Source: Candidatus Epulonipiscium sp.
Lineage (GTDB): Bacteria > Bacillota > Clostridia > Lachnospirales > Defluviitaleaceae
DNA length: 64,000 nucleotides
Direction: 5' to 3'
NCBI GenBank assembly: GCA_012519205.1
Contig: JAAYQR010000007.1
Location: forward strand, 1 to 64,000
Shown here: piece after piece, positions 8,995 to 18,915 of the stretch
How the letters are laid out: each line of letters opens with the position of its first letter
Numbering within the stretch: position 1 is the first letter of the stretch
Position numbers and translations under genes: made by a program
The notes under the pieces: generated by a model
What the model was told of the DNA's origin: nothing
Seen by the model: the letters and a program-made list of their open reading frames with translations, nothing else
Database searches by the model: none

Positions 8995-11544
8995 ATGTAT
9001 AACATCAAAGTAAACGGCAAGGAGTATCAAAGGGAAGAGGACAAAAAACTGTTGGATTTTTTACGCTATGACTTAGGATTAACCTCAGCAAAAGATGGGT
9101 GTAGTGAGGGGGCCTGTGGTACTTGTACGGTTATCGTAGATGGTAAAAAGGCAAAGGCTTGCATTTTTACCTTATCCAAACTGGATGGTAAATCTGTTAC
9201 AACTGTAGAAGGATTAAATGATAGGGAAAAAAACGTATATGCCTATGCTTTTGGAGATACCGGGGCTGTACAATGCGGATTTTGTATTCCGGGGATGGTA
9301 ATCTCTGCTAAGGCTTTATTAGATACCAATTTAGAACCTACAAAAGAAGATGTTAAAAAGGCTATTATAGGTAATATCTGCCGCTGCACGGGCTATACAA
9401 AAATCGAAGATGCTATTCTTTTATCGGCTAAGATGTTTAGAGAAAACTTGCCCATACCTGAAGAAAGGGGAAACGGTAAAGTAGGTGAACATCTAGGAAG
9501 AATTGACGCAAAGGAAAAGGTGCTGGGGACAGGAAAATATGTGGATGATATTACAGTGGAAGGCATGATTTATGCTAAGGCTCTCCGTAGCCGATACCCT
9601 AGGGCAATTGTTAAGGACATTAGACTGGATAAGGCCCTAGCCCATCAGGATTGCGTTCGCATTTTAACAGCACAGGATGTTCCATTTAATAAAACTGGTC
9701 ATATAGTTCCCGACTGGGACGTGCTCATTGCCAAGGGAGATACCACGAGATATATTGGAGACGCAATTGTTTTAGTAGCCTCCACTAAAAGAGAAACCCT
9801 GGATGAAATTTTAGCCTTGGTTGAAGTGGATTATGAGGAATTAATCCCCCTGACTAATCCTCAAGAAGCAATGAAAGAAGATGCTCCAAGACTGCATTCC
9901 AAAGGTAATATTCTTGCTAAAGAAAGGATTACTAGAGGTAATGCAGAAGAAGTAATCAAAAACTCAAAATATGTTGTTACCAATCACTACTCTGTGCCAA
10001 TGACAGACCATGCATTCATGGAGCCAGAATGTGCCATTGGAATTCCAGATGGAGATGGTGTGCTCATGTACACAGCTTCTCAATCTGTATACGACGAGCA
10101 AAGGGAAATTGCCAGAATGCTAAACATTGCTCCGGAACTAGTTCGCTGTCAAACCAAATTGGTTGGGGGTGGATTTGGTGGTAAGGAGGATATGAGCGTA
10201 CAACACCATGCCGCATTAATGGCTTACATCACTAAGAAACCTGTAAAAGTTAAATTCTCAAGACAAGAAAGCCTTAATATCCATACGAAACGACATGCTA
10301 TGGAGATAGATATTACCACTGCCTGTGACGAAAATGGGATTATTACAGCAACTAAAGCAACTATCATTTCAGATTGCGGTGCCTATGCCAGTTTAGGCGG
10401 TCCTGTATTACAAAGAGCCTGTACTCATCTTGGAGGTCCATATAACTTCCAAAATCTAGAGGTGAATGGAATTTGTGTGTATACCAATAATGTTCCCGGT
10501 GGGGCTTTTAGAGGATTTGGCGTAACCCAAAGTTGTTTTGCCCAGGAACAAAATATCAATGAGTTAGCTGAAAAGGTAGGTATATCCCCTTGGGAATTTA
10601 GATACAAAAATGCAATCCGTCCAGGGCACGAATTACCTAATGGACAAATTGCAGGGGAAGATACAGCCTTTGTGGAGTGTTTAGAAGATGTAAAAGATGT
10701 TTTTGAATCTAATCCTTATGCAGGTATAGCAGGGGCTATGAAAAATGCGGGACTTGGAGTAGGGGTTCCGGATGTAGGGCGCAGTAATTTGAAAATAGAG
10801 AACGGAAAAGTGCATATTCTCACATCTGCAGCTTGTATCGGTCAGGGAATTGGTAATGTTATGCTTGCTATGGTTTGCGAAAGTACAGGACTAGATCCAT
10901 CTCTTATCGTTCATGAACTAGCCGACACCTTAACTACCCCCAACTCAGGCACCACCACCGCTTCTCGTCAAACCTTGTTTGCAGGGGAAGCTACAAAAAG
11001 AGCTGCAAAGAAGTTAGCCGAGGTTCTAAAGACAAAGACTTTAGAGGAGCTAGAAGGTCAATTATTCGAAGGAGAATATATTGGTGTAACAGATAAAATG
11101 GGCTCTGATAAGAAAAACCCAATTAGCCATGTAGCCTATAGCTATGCTGTCCATGTAGCGATTATGGACGAAAATAAAAAAGTAATCAAAGTAGTTGCAG
11201 CCCACGATGTTGGCCGTGTAATCAATCCAAAGGCCTGCCAAGGACAAATCGAGGGTGGTGTTGTCATGGGGCTTGGATATGGTGTGAGCGAAAACTTTAT
11301 TATGGAGGATGGATACGTTAAAACAAAATATGGAACCCTGGGACTTCTAAGGGCAACCCAGGCACCAGAAATAGAAGTGATTATGATTGAGAAAAACAAT
11401 CCTAAGGGGCTTGCATATGGTGCAAAGGGAATCGGTGAAATCAGTTCTATTCCTACTGCTCCAGCTACAGCTCATGCGGCATACCGTGTGGATGGGCAAA
11501 GAAGATTTTCCCTACCTATTAATAAAACGGCATATAAAAAATAA
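8995..11544 (+). CDS. xdh: Selenium-dependent xanthine dehydrogenase, fused [2Fe-2S] and Mo subunits
   Basis: An 849-residue fusion. Residues 1-150 are the double [2Fe-2S] domain: C36, C41, C44 and C56, then CGFC and CRC. Residues 160-849 are the molybdopterin-binding aldehyde-oxidase/xanthine-dehydrogenase part (GGGFGGKED, AFRGFG, GAKGIGE). No FAD domain is present. The architecture matches the family called selenium-dependent xanthine dehydrogenase, where selenium is a labile Mo ligand; no in-frame TGA occurs, so no selenocysteine is implied. It probably oxidises hypoxanthine/xanthine or a related purine. AAGGGGG precedes the ATG. Confidence 0.92.
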   Translation: MYNIKVNGKEYQREEDKKLLDFLRYDLGLTSAKDGCSEGACGTCTVIVDGKKAKACIFTLSKLDGKSVTTVEGLNDREKNVYAYAFGDTGAVQCGFCIPGMVISAKALLDTNLEPTKEDVKKAIIGNICRCTGYTKIEDAILLSAKMFRENLPIPEERGNGKVGEHLGRIDAKEKVLGTGKYVDDITVEGMIYAKALRSRYPRAIVKDIRLDKALAHQDCVRILTAQDVPFNKTGHIVPDWDVLIAKGDTTRYIGDAIVLVASTKRETLDEILALVEVDYEELIPLTNPQEAMKEDAPRLHSKGNILAKERITRGNAEEVIKNSKYVVTNHYSVPMTDHAFMEPECAIGIPDGDGVLMYTASQSVYDEQREIARMLNIAPELVRCQTKLVGGGFGGKEDMSVQHHAALMAYITKKPVKVKFSRQESLNIHTKRHAMEIDITTACDENGIITATKATIISDCGAYASLGGPVLQRACTHLGGPYNFQNLEVNGICVYTNNVPGGAFRGFGVTQSCFAQEQNINELAEKVGISPWEFRYKNAIRPGHELPNGQIAGEDTAFVECLEDVKDVFESNPYAGIAGAMKNAGLGVGVPDVGRSNLKIENGKVHILTSAACIGQGIGNVMLAMVCESTGLDPSLIVHELADTLTTPNSGTTTASRQTLFAGEATKRAAKKLAEVLKTKTLEELEGQLFEGEYIGVTDKMGSDKKNPISHVAYSYAVHVAIMDENKKVIKVVAAHDVGRVINPKACQGQIEGGVVMGLGYGVSENFIMEDGYVKTKYGTLGLLRATQAPEIEVIMIEKNNPKGLAYGAKGIGEISSIPTAPATAHAAYRVDGQRRFSLPINKTAYKK

Positions 11545-11646
11545 ATTATATCTCTTGTCATCCCGAAAGGGAGAAGGTTTTTGTTTCACTCGTGATGACT
11601 GATGGGGATACTTAATATAGATGGTACTAACAACAGGGGGTGCAGG

Positions 11647-12924
11647 ATGATAAGCGATGTAAAAAAGGTAGGGATAGGACAGGCAGTTCCATTAGCTCTA
11701 CAACATGTGGTGGCCATGGTTGTTGGATGTGTAACAGTTCCAACAATCCTTGGAACTGTGGGGGAAATCGGTAGTGACGATTTAGTTATTATGATGCAGG
11801 CCTCACTTTTATGTGCGGCCATAGCAATTCTTATTCATGCCTATGGCAGATTTGGGATTGGTTCTAATCTTCCAGTCATTATAGGGAGTGGGTTTGCATT
11901 TATTCCTACTCTTACAAGTATAGTAAAGGCAGAGGGAATATCAGGAGTATTAGGGGCACAGTTAGTAGGGGCCTTAGTTGGTATCTTGGTTGGGTTTGGG
12001 TTTAAAAAGATAAGGTTTTTATTCCCACCCATCGTGACAGCTTCCGTTGTGCTGACCGTAGGGATATCCCTATATGGTACAGCGGTCAAATATATGTCAG
12101 GGGGAGAAAACAGTGAATTTTATGGAACTCCTAAAGCATGGATTGTCGCTCTTATTACCCTGGGTTCTGTCTTGTTTTTTTCACAATTTTGCAAGGGTAT
12201 TATGAAAGTATCATCTACCCTACTGGGGTTGATTGTCGGATATATTTTAGCCTTTGCCTTAGGGATGGTAGATTTTACAAGGGTAGCCAATGCAGCCTTT
12301 ATTGCTCTACCTAGACCCTTTCACTTTGGTATGAGCTTTTCATTAGGCGGCATTGTATCCATGATAATCATCTTTGTGATTAACTCCATCCAAGATATCG
12401 GTCAATTTGAAGCAACTACTGCAGGAGCCTTTAACCGTAAGGCAACAGATAAAGAATTATCAGGGGGTATCATAGGAAACAATATCTCCAGTGCCCTGGG
12501 GGCAATCTTTGGGGGAACTCCCAATGCGACTTGTGGACAAAATGTAGGTATTGTAGTAACGACCAATGTAACAGAAAAAATTGTATTTACAGTGGCGGCA
12601 GTAATAATTATGGTAACTGCTCTGATACCAAAGCTGGCAGGAATATTTTTAACCATACCCCTCCCAGTCCTTGGAGGTGCTACAATTACAGTATTTGGAA
12701 GTATAGCCATGACAGGAGTTAGAATGCTCTCTAATGCTGGACTAACTCAAAGAAATCTATCCATAGCAGGGCTTTCTGTTGCTCTGGCAGTTGGATTATC
12801 TAGAACCCCAGGAGCATTCGAAATGTGTCCCGAAGTGATAAAAATAATCTTTGGGGGAAGCGAAATAGTTATCGTGGCATTGATGGCAATCATATTAAAC
12901 CTTATTTTACCAAAAGATAAATAA
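11647..12924 (+). CDS. NCS2 family uracil-xanthine/purine permease
   Basis: A 425-residue membrane protein with about 12-14 hydrophobic segments. Family signatures are ALQHVVAM in the first segment, QDIGQFEATT in the re-entrant substrate region and GTPNATCGQNVGI. NCS2 carriers import xanthine, uric acid or uracil with protons. ATG 11647 has AGGGGG at 11635-11640; an ATG at 11602 lacks a ribosome site. Its place between xdh and the ammonia-lyase suggests it brings in the purine degraded by the cluster (inference). Confidence 0.9.
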   Translation: MISDVKKVGIGQAVPLALQHVVAMVVGCVTVPTILGTVGEIGSDDLVIMMQASLLCAAIAILIHAYGRFGIGSNLPVIIGSGFAFIPTLTSIVKAEGISGVLGAQLVGALVGILVGFGFKKIRFLFPPIVTASVVLTVGISLYGTAVKYMSGGENSEFYGTPKAWIVALITLGSVLFFSQFCKGIMKVSSTLLGLIVGYILAFALGMVDFTRVANAAFIALPRPFHFGMSFSLGGIVSMIIIFVINSIQDIGQFEATTAGAFNRKATDKELSGGIIGNNISSALGAIFGGTPNATCGQNVGIVVTTNVTEKIVFTVAAVIIMVTALIPKLAGIFLTIPLPVLGGATITVFGSIAMTGVRMLSNAGLTQRNLSIAGLSVALAVGLSRTPGAFEMCPEVIKIIFGGSEIVIVALMAIILNLILPKDK

Positions 12925-12968
12925 TGATATAAGAATCTAATTAATAATATATAGAAAAGAGGAGAATC

Positions 12969-14186
12969 ATGAAAGAAACATTTAAAAGCATATTTTACCC
13001 AAGAAAGAACAATGAAAAATTCAACATCGATTTTTTAAACCTTGATGAGGCAAAAAAGGTTCATACGTTCCATGCAAGTTTTCCTGTATATGCTGAAACT
13101 CCCTTGGTTGAGCTAAAAAACCTAGCTAAACAAATAGGTGTATCTAATATACATGTAAAAGATGAATCCTTCCGTTTTGGTTTAAATGCATTCAAGGTAT
13201 TAGGAGGTTCCTATGCCATCGGGCGGCTAATTGCAGACAAAATCGGGGAAGATATAAAAAACCTATCAGCGACAAAAATGGTTTCAAAAGAAGTAAAAGA
13301 TAAAACAGGAGATATGGTATTTGTTACAGCCACCGATGGCAATCATGGCCGTGGGGTTGCCTGGACTGCAAACCAATTAAGTCAAAAATCCGTAGTCTAC
13401 ATGCCAAAAGGTTCCGCCATAGAAAGATTAAATAATATCCTATTAGAGGGCTCCGATGCCAGTATTATGGATATGAACTACGATGAAGCCGTTCGTCTTG
13501 CAGACAAAAATGCTAAAGAAAAAGGCTGGATTGTAATTCAGGATACAGCATGGGAAGGGTATACCGATATCCCTACATGGATTATGCAAGGGTATATGAC
13601 CTTAGGATATGAAATTGTAAAACAATTAGAAGAAACTAAAAAGGAAGCGCCTACCCATATTTTCTTACAAGCTGGTGTGGGCTCCATGGCGGGTGCAATT
13701 TGTGGATTTTTTGCAAACTACTACAAGGGCACTCAGCCAAAAATCATAATCATAGAACCCAATAAGGCAGATTGCATTTATCGTACGGCGGAAGCTTGTG
13801 ACGACAAACTCCATTTTGGGACAGGTCATATGGATACTATTATGGCAGGACTTGCTTGTGGAGAACCTAATATTATCGGTTGGAATGTACTAAAAGATTA
13901 TGCGGATGCATTCATTTCTTGCCCAGATTATATAGCAGCGGACGGGATGCGTGTCATGGCAAGCCCCTTAGATGGAGATGAAAAAGTAGTATCCGGGGAA
14001 AGCGGTGCAGCTACCTTAGGATGCATATACAATGTTTTAACAGATGATTCTCTTGTAGATATTAAAGGAAAGCTAGGACTTAATGAAGACTCAAGTTTAC
14101 TCTTTATATCTACAGAAGGGGATACGGATAAAGAAAATTACCAAAATGTTATATGGAATGGAAAGTCTACCCGTTATGAAAGATAA
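12969..14186 (+). CDS. dpaL: Diaminopropionate ammonia-lyase
   Basis: A 405-residue fold-type II PLP enzyme matching YgeX/DpaL. The Schiff-base lysine is K76 in RFGLNAFKVLGGS, the asparagine-rich cofactor loop is TDGNHGRG, and the phosphate loop is QAGVGSMAG. The enzyme converts 2,3-diaminopropionate to pyruvate and two ammonia via 2-aminoacrylate. It is a regular neighbour of ygeY and the purine genes in SDMH islands. AGAGGAG precedes the ATG, and 18 bases separate it from ygeY. Confidence 0.93.
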   Translation: MKETFKSIFYPRKNNEKFNIDFLNLDEAKKVHTFHASFPVYAETPLVELKNLAKQIGVSNIHVKDESFRFGLNAFKVLGGSYAIGRLIADKIGEDIKNLSATKMVSKEVKDKTGDMVFVTATDGNHGRGVAWTANQLSQKSVVYMPKGSAIERLNNILLEGSDASIMDMNYDEAVRLADKNAKEKGWIVIQDTAWEGYTDIPTWIMQGYMTLGYEIVKQLEETKKEAPTHIFLQAGVGSMAGAICGFFANYYKGTQPKIIIIEPNKADCIYRTAEACDDKLHFGTGHMDTIMAGLACGEPNIIGWNVLKDYADAFISCPDYIAADGMRVMASPLDGDEKVVSGESGAATLGCIYNVLTDDSLVDIKGKLGLNEDSSLLFISTEGDTDKENYQNVIWNGKSTRYER

Positions 14187-14204
14187 ATTTTAGGAGGAAT
14201 TAAG

Positions 14205-15389
14205 ATGCTTAATATAGATAGGGAAAAAGAACTCATCGAATTAACTAAGAAAATGATACAGGCAAAGAGCTATTCAGGAGAAGAAGGGCAGGCAGCCCAA
14301 ACCATCGGTGAATTTTGCAAAACCAATGGATTTGACGAAGTAACTTATGATAGATATGGTAATGTTATCGGGGTCATCAGGGGAAATCGTCCAGGGCCTA
14401 AGGTATTATTTGATGGACATATTGATACAGTTCCCGTATCCGATCCAAGTAAATGGAAATATGATCCATTCAAAGGTGAAATAGTAGAGGGTAAACTCTA
14501 TGGCCGTGGTACTTCTGACATGAAGGGAGCAGTTTCAGCCTTTACGGCAGCGGCAAAATATTTTGCAGAAGATACAAGACGGGACTTTGGTGGAGAAATT
14601 CTGATTGCGGGAGTTGTCCATGAAGAATGTTTCGAAGGGGTAGCAGCTAGAGAAATCTCTAAGAATTTTAAACCAGACTATGTCATCATCGGGGAAGCAA
14701 GTCAACTCAATGTAAAAATTGGTCAAAGAGGCCGCGGTGAAATTGTAGTTGAAACTTTTGGCAAACCAGCACACTCTGCAAATCCTGAAAAAGGTATAAA
14801 TGCCGTTTATAAAATGAATAAAGTTATTGATGCCATAAGAACCCTAGTACCAACAGAACATCCTGTATTAGGAAAAGGGATTTTAGAGCTTACAGATATT
14901 AAATCCGCCCCATATCCCGGCGCCTCCGTGGTTCCCGAATACTGCCGTGCAACCTATGATCGCCGTTTATTAGTCGGGGAAACCAAAGAATCCGTACTTA
15001 AGCCTATAAAAGAGTTATTAGACAAATTAATGGCGGAGGATAAAGCATTAAAAGTAAAAGTATCCTATGCGGTGGGAGAAGAAATCTGTTATACAGGAAA
15101 CAAAATAGAAGGAGAGCGTTTCTTCCCAGGATGGCTATATGATAAGGATGAACCATGGGTTCAAGCAGTGCTAACAAAATTAAAGAATGCAGGATTTAAT
15201 CCTGAGATTACCCAGTACAATTTCTGTACCAACGGCTCCCATTATGCAGGAGAAGCTGGTATTAAGACATTAGGTATTGGACCTTCCTTAGAAAGTCTAG
15301 CCCATACTGTAGATGAATATATAGAAATAGAACAGCTTACAAAAGTTTGTCAGTGCTACTACGGCGTTATGAAGGCATTATTAATCTAA
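14205..15389 (+). CDS. ygeY: YgeY family selenium-metabolism-linked M20 hydrolase
   Basis: A 394-residue M20/ArgE-DapE-type metallohydrolase. FDGHIDTVPV supplies the first metal His/Asp, GRGTSDMKGA the bridging Asp, and HEECFEG the general base and metal Glu. YgeY is conserved beside dpaL in this type of island; its substrate is not established, probably an N-acylated or carbamoylated amino acid. AGGAGG sits seven bases before the ATG. A dimerisation domain typical of M20 enzymes spans roughly residues 180-290. Confidence 0.9.
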   Translation: MLNIDREKELIELTKKMIQAKSYSGEEGQAAQTIGEFCKTNGFDEVTYDRYGNVIGVIRGNRPGPKVLFDGHIDTVPVSDPSKWKYDPFKGEIVEGKLYGRGTSDMKGAVSAFTAAAKYFAEDTRRDFGGEILIAGVVHEECFEGVAAREISKNFKPDYVIIGEASQLNVKIGQRGRGEIVVETFGKPAHSANPEKGINAVYKMNKVIDAIRTLVPTEHPVLGKGILELTDIKSAPYPGASVVPEYCRATYDRRLLVGETKESVLKPIKELLDKLMAEDKALKVKVSYAVGEEICYTGNKIEGERFFPGWLYDKDEPWVQAVLTKLKNAGFNPEITQYNFCTNGSHYAGEAGIKTLGIGPSLESLAHTVDEYIEIEQLTKVCQCYYGVMKALLI

Positions 15390-15424
15390 CCAGGGATATT
15401 TCCTTTGATTGAAAGAGGGATTGT

Positions 15425-17017
15425 ATGAAAACTTTAATTAAAAATGGAATTATTGTTGATGGAAGCGGACAGCCATCATATACTGCAGACTTATTAATAA
15501 AAGATGATAAAATAGAAAAAATCGGATTCATCAATGATATAAATGCAGATAGGGTGATTAATGCCCAGGGCCTTGTAATAGCCCCGGGATTCATTGACAC
15601 CCATTCCCACAGTGACTTAGATGTAATACTCCGTCCAAAGGTCATGCCGAAAATAATGCAGGGCATCACCACAGAATTTTTAGGACAAGATGGGGTCTCT
15701 ATGGCACCTCTCCCCCTAAAATATATTTCAGACTGGCGTAAAAATATTGCAGGACTTGATGGAGTTAGTGATGAAATCGATTGGACCTATGGGACAACCG
15801 ATAACTATCTAAAGATGATAGAAAAAGCTCAACCAGGGGTTAATCAATGCTATCTGGTTCCCCATGGAAATATCCGTATGGAAGCCATGGGTCTAGATAA
15901 TCGCCAGCCCACCGATGGAGAAATCGAAAGAATGAGAAAAATAACCCATAGAGAGATGGAAGCTGGGGCCTTTGGATTGTCCACAGGACTTATCTATATT
16001 CCCTGTGCCTATTCAGAGAGCAAAGAAATCATAGAAATGTGTAAAATTGTTGCTGAGTACGATGGCGTATTCGTTATTCATCAAAGAAGCGAAGCAGATA
16101 CCATTGTTGATTCTATGAAGGAAGTCATCGAGATAGGCAGGAAGTCGGGAGTAAGAGTCCACTGGTCCCACTTTAAAGTAGCTGGAAAGAAGAATTGGGG
16201 TAAAATAGAAGTTGTATTAGAACTTCTAGAACAAGCCAAGTCGGAAGGCATCACCGTAAGCTTTGACCAATACCCCTACGTTGCAGGTAGCACTATGCTA
16301 GGGGCAATCCTTCCTCCATGGGTTCATGATGGAGGTACCAATAAAGTCATCCAACGGCTAAGAGATCCCGAAATGCGTAAAAAAATGCGCTATGACATGG
16401 AGAACGGTATCCATGGCTGGGATAATTTCGTAGACTTTGCGGGGTTTGAAAATATCTTTGTTACTAGCGTTATCACAGAAAAGAACAAAGATGCCGTTGG
16501 CTTAAGTATTACCCAGTTGGCAGAACTTCGCAACCTAGACCCTTATACCGCAGTATTCGACCTTTTGATGGAAGAAGAAAATGCAGTCGGCATGGTGGAT
16601 TTCTACGGATTAGAAGACCATGTAAAATTATTTATGGCTCGTCCAGAAATGAATGCCTGCACCGATGGGCTATTAGCTCCTGGCAAGCCCCATCCAAGAC
16701 TTTACGGTAGCTTCCCAAGAATATTAGGAAAATATGTACGTGAAGAAAAAGTAATCACCCTAGAAGAGGCAGTTAAAAAGCTTACATTTAAGGCAGCTGA
16801 TGCTATGAACCTGAAAGATAGGGGCCTGTTAAAGAAAGGATACTTCGCAGATATCACAATATTTAACCCAGACACAATCAACGATAAGGGTACCTTTATC
16901 AATCCGATACAATATCCAGTAGGCATAGAATATGTTCTTGTAAATGGAAAAGTAGCAGTAGAATATGGAAAACATACAGAAATCCTAAACGGCAAAGTAA
17001 TCCGAAATAAAAAATAA
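15425..17017 (+). CDS. N-acyl-D-amino-acid deacylase (D-aminoacylase) family amidohydrolase
   Basis: A 530-residue amidohydrolase with an N-terminal beta-sandwich (TLIKNGIIVDGSG), HxH metal motif DTHSHSD and D-aminoacylase-like blocks TEFLGQDGVSMAP and STGLIYIPC. The C-terminal strand returns to the sandwich (VEYVLVNGKVAVE). Family members release the D-amino acid from N-acyl-D-amino acids; some act on carbamoylated or other amides, so the substrate is uncertain. GAAAGAGGGA lies before the ATG. It closes the catabolic cluster, with a strong terminator 25 bases later. Confidence 0.85.
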   Translation: MKTLIKNGIIVDGSGQPSYTADLLIKDDKIEKIGFINDINADRVINAQGLVIAPGFIDTHSHSDLDVILRPKVMPKIMQGITTEFLGQDGVSMAPLPLKYISDWRKNIAGLDGVSDEIDWTYGTTDNYLKMIEKAQPGVNQCYLVPHGNIRMEAMGLDNRQPTDGEIERMRKITHREMEAGAFGLSTGLIYIPCAYSESKEIIEMCKIVAEYDGVFVIHQRSEADTIVDSMKEVIEIGRKSGVRVHWSHFKVAGKKNWGKIEVVLELLEQAKSEGITVSFDQYPYVAGSTMLGAILPPWVHDGGTNKVIQRLRDPEMRKKMRYDMENGIHGWDNFVDFAGFENIFVTSVITEKNKDAVGLSITQLAELRNLDPYTAVFDLLMEEENAVGMVDFYGLEDHVKLFMARPEMNACTDGLLAPGKPHPRLYGSFPRILGKYVREEKVITLEEAVKKLTFKAADAMNLKDRGLLKKGYFADITIFNPDTINDKGTFINPIQYPVGIEYVLVNGKVAVEYGKHTEILNGKVIRNKK

Positions 17018-17041
17018 AGGTACCAGGCAATGCAATTGTAC

Positions 17042-17073
17042 AAAAAAAGAATGGTTTTAACCATTCTTTTTTT
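17042..17073 (+). terminator. Terminator of the purine catabolic cluster
   Basis: AAAGAATGG and CCATTCTTT form a tight hairpin with A tracts on the left and T tracts on the right. It can work on both strands and may also serve the convergent minus-strand gene ending at 17203. Confidence 0.85.
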
Positions 17074-17202
17074 ATTTCTTCATTTCAATATTTCTTAGGG
17101 TTTTCACTTTTTAAAAGTAGGGATTTAATTTAGTTGGGGATAGATTGGCCACTGCCTTATAAGAAAAAATCCCAAATTAGTTTCAAGACATAAGCAGCCT
17201 TT

Positions 17203-18222
17203 TTATATAATCTTATCTTTGTTCCTAGGTTTATAGAAAAGTCGAATAGCAGATGTTATAATTGTTCCAATTAAGGAAAAAAATAAAAGTCCTAACTTGA
17301 GCATAACTTGGGCAAAATTAACAGATGGAACCTTAGTCAAAAATATGGATATTAATAGTAAAACAAAAAATAAATAATCAAGGGTTTTGATAAAAACAAA
17401 TGTTTTACTTTTGATTTTTGTCTTTTTGCTTTCCATTGTATAATCGAAAGAAGTACTTTTCTTTTTGGACTTTCTGGATAAATTGTATGCCTGATACTTG
17501 AGGGAGGCTTTAATAGCTCCAGAATAGGTAAAAGAATAATAATTTTCTTCAGAATTATAATAAAGCAGATTATTCTTTACCCAAAAATCATAGGACATTT
17601 TAGAGGCTTCCCTGGTAGATTCTTGTATGCTTTTTGAATAATCGGAGTCATCCAAATACTTGGTTTGCATCATTTCCTTAACTTTAGTAATATGTTCTTC
17701 TATTAAATGCTCTATATCATTTATATCTTCACAGATAAAAATAGTAGTATTTTCATAAGGGAATAGCATGGGCTCATTTTGAGTTTTTGAAAGCACTCTT
17801 GTGTTATCTGTAAATTTTGTTAATATATCAAAAGAATATTTTTCAGTTTTTGTTGCTATTTCCTTGTTTTGAATCTGTTGAGTGCTTGTGGCATATGAAT
17901 AGTAAATATTAGCAAAAGCACATACTTCTTTATTGATGAACCTTCTAAAATAAATTATTTGATTTTGATTTTTAATAGTTGCTTTGTAATCGTTTTCAAA
18001 TACAAAGCCTTTGGAATGAAGTTTAATTTCTATAGCCTTAATTAAATTTTGATTAATTTCTGGTACTAAGTTAAAATCATGGGGTTCTACCTCGTTAGAG
18101 ATATAAAATTTTTGTTTTTTAATATTAGATATAATTATAAACTGTACTAATACAAAGGCAAATGCAATAACACAAACAACCATACTAATTATTTTTAAAA
18201 ATAAACAAGAAACAACTGGCAT
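17203..18222 (-). CDS. Orphan membrane protein of unknown function
   Basis: A 339-residue protein not recognised. A hydrophobic segment at residues 8-32 (IISMVVCVIAFAFVLVQF) is followed by about 220 polar residues rich in Lys, Asn and Tyr. Two closely spaced membrane segments lie at about 275-325 (DYLFFVLLLISIFL; LLFFSLIGTIITS), with a basic tail. This predicts a membrane-anchored soluble domain. On the minus strand TAGGAGTG lies before the ATG, supporting expression. It is the only minus-strand gene in this half of the window and diverges from the EamA gene. Confidence 0.6.
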   Translation of the reverse strand: MPVVSCLFLKIISMVVCVIAFAFVLVQFIIISNIKKQKFYISNEVEPHDFNLVPEINQNLIKAIEIKLHSKGFVFENDYKATIKNQNQIIYFRRFINKEVCAFANIYYSYATSTQQIQNKEIATKTEKYSFDILTKFTDNTRVLSKTQNEPMLFPYENTTIFICEDINDIEHLIEEHITKVKEMMQTKYLDDSDYSKSIQESTREASKMSYDFWVKNNLLYYNSEENYYSFTYSGAIKASLKYQAYNLSRKSKKKSTSFDYTMESKKTKIKSKTFVFIKTLDYLFFVLLLISIFLTKVPSVNFAQVMLKLGLLFFSLIGTIITSAIRLFYKPRNKDKII

Positions 18223-18348
18223 ATAATCACTCCTAAATGTTTTTTATAAAAAATTATTATTCTATTAACATAATTATAACTAAAACTAGACAATTTTCAA
18301 TGTTTAATATAGTGTGATAAGTATATAAACTTATAAGGAGGAAAAATT

Positions 18349-18762
18349 ATGTGGTTTATATTTGCATTATTATCAGCAGTGTTTGCTGCCCTTACATCCA
18401 TACTAGCTAAAATAGGGATTGAAGATATAAATTCCAATTTAGCAACTGCAATACGGACAGTAGTTGTTCTAGTTATGGCATGGGGTATGGTATTTATTAC
18501 AGGAGTACAGAATCAAATAGTTAATATTAGCCAAAAGAGTTGGATGTTTTTGACACTATCAGGAGTTGCTACAGGGTTATCTTGGCTTTTTTATTATAAA
18601 GCACTCCAAATAGGAGAAGCCTCGAAGGTCGTACCGGTGGATAAATTTAGTGTTGTTATTACAATGATACTTGCATTTATAATATTAAAGGAACCAGCTA
18701 CTACGAAAACAATTCTTGGAGGTATCTTTATTGCAATCGGAACATTTGTAATGATTTTATAA
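18349..18762 (+). CDS. Half-size EamA/DMT family transporter
   Basis: A 137-residue protein with five predicted membrane helices, one EamA unit, where most drug/metabolite transporters have two (about 300 residues). Motifs include GLSWLFYYKALQIGEASKV and the closing ILKEP segment. Half-size members work as dimers. The ribosome site is AAGGAGG. The substrate is unknown and neighbouring genes do not help. The end of the protein is intact, so it is a natural small member and not a truncation. Confidence 0.8.
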   Translation: MWFIFALLSAVFAALTSILAKIGIEDINSNLATAIRTVVVLVMAWGMVFITGVQNQIVNISQKSWMFLTLSGVATGLSWLFYYKALQIGEASKVVPVDKFSVVITMILAFIILKEPATTKTILGGIFIAIGTFVMIL

Positions 18763-18843
18763 TTATGGTATATAATAAGGGATATCCGATGAAAAGGCTA
18801 GAATGATAAAGATATCAAAGCAATAGAAGTACTATTTTTACTA

Positions 18844-18872
18844 TTGTCACATACCCCTCGGGGGTATATAAT
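18844..18872 (+). promoter_or_regulatory. Promoter with CsoR/CstR-type operator in its spacer
   Basis: TTGTCA (18844-18849), 17 bases, then TATAAT (18867-18872). The spacer is filled by ATACCCC-TCG-GGGGTAT at 18851-18867, the A/T-flanked C-tract/G-tract palindrome bound by CsoR-family repressors, including the persulfide sensor CstR. The downstream genes handle sulfane sulfur, so a CstR-like response is likely (inference). A CsoR-family protein is encoded at 28096. Confidence 0.75.
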
Positions 18873-18915
18873 ATATAAGATACTATGAATTATTGAGGCG
18901 GTAAAATCCTTATGA

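Noticed and set aside
8995-11544. Selenocysteine in the xanthine dehydrogenase
   Set aside because: No in-frame TGA is present. Selenium in this family is a labile ligand of the Mo centre.
11550-11600. GTCATC...GATGAC inverted repeat between xdh and the permease gene as a mobile-element end
   Set aside because: Only six-base arms, no target duplication and no second copy seen in the window.
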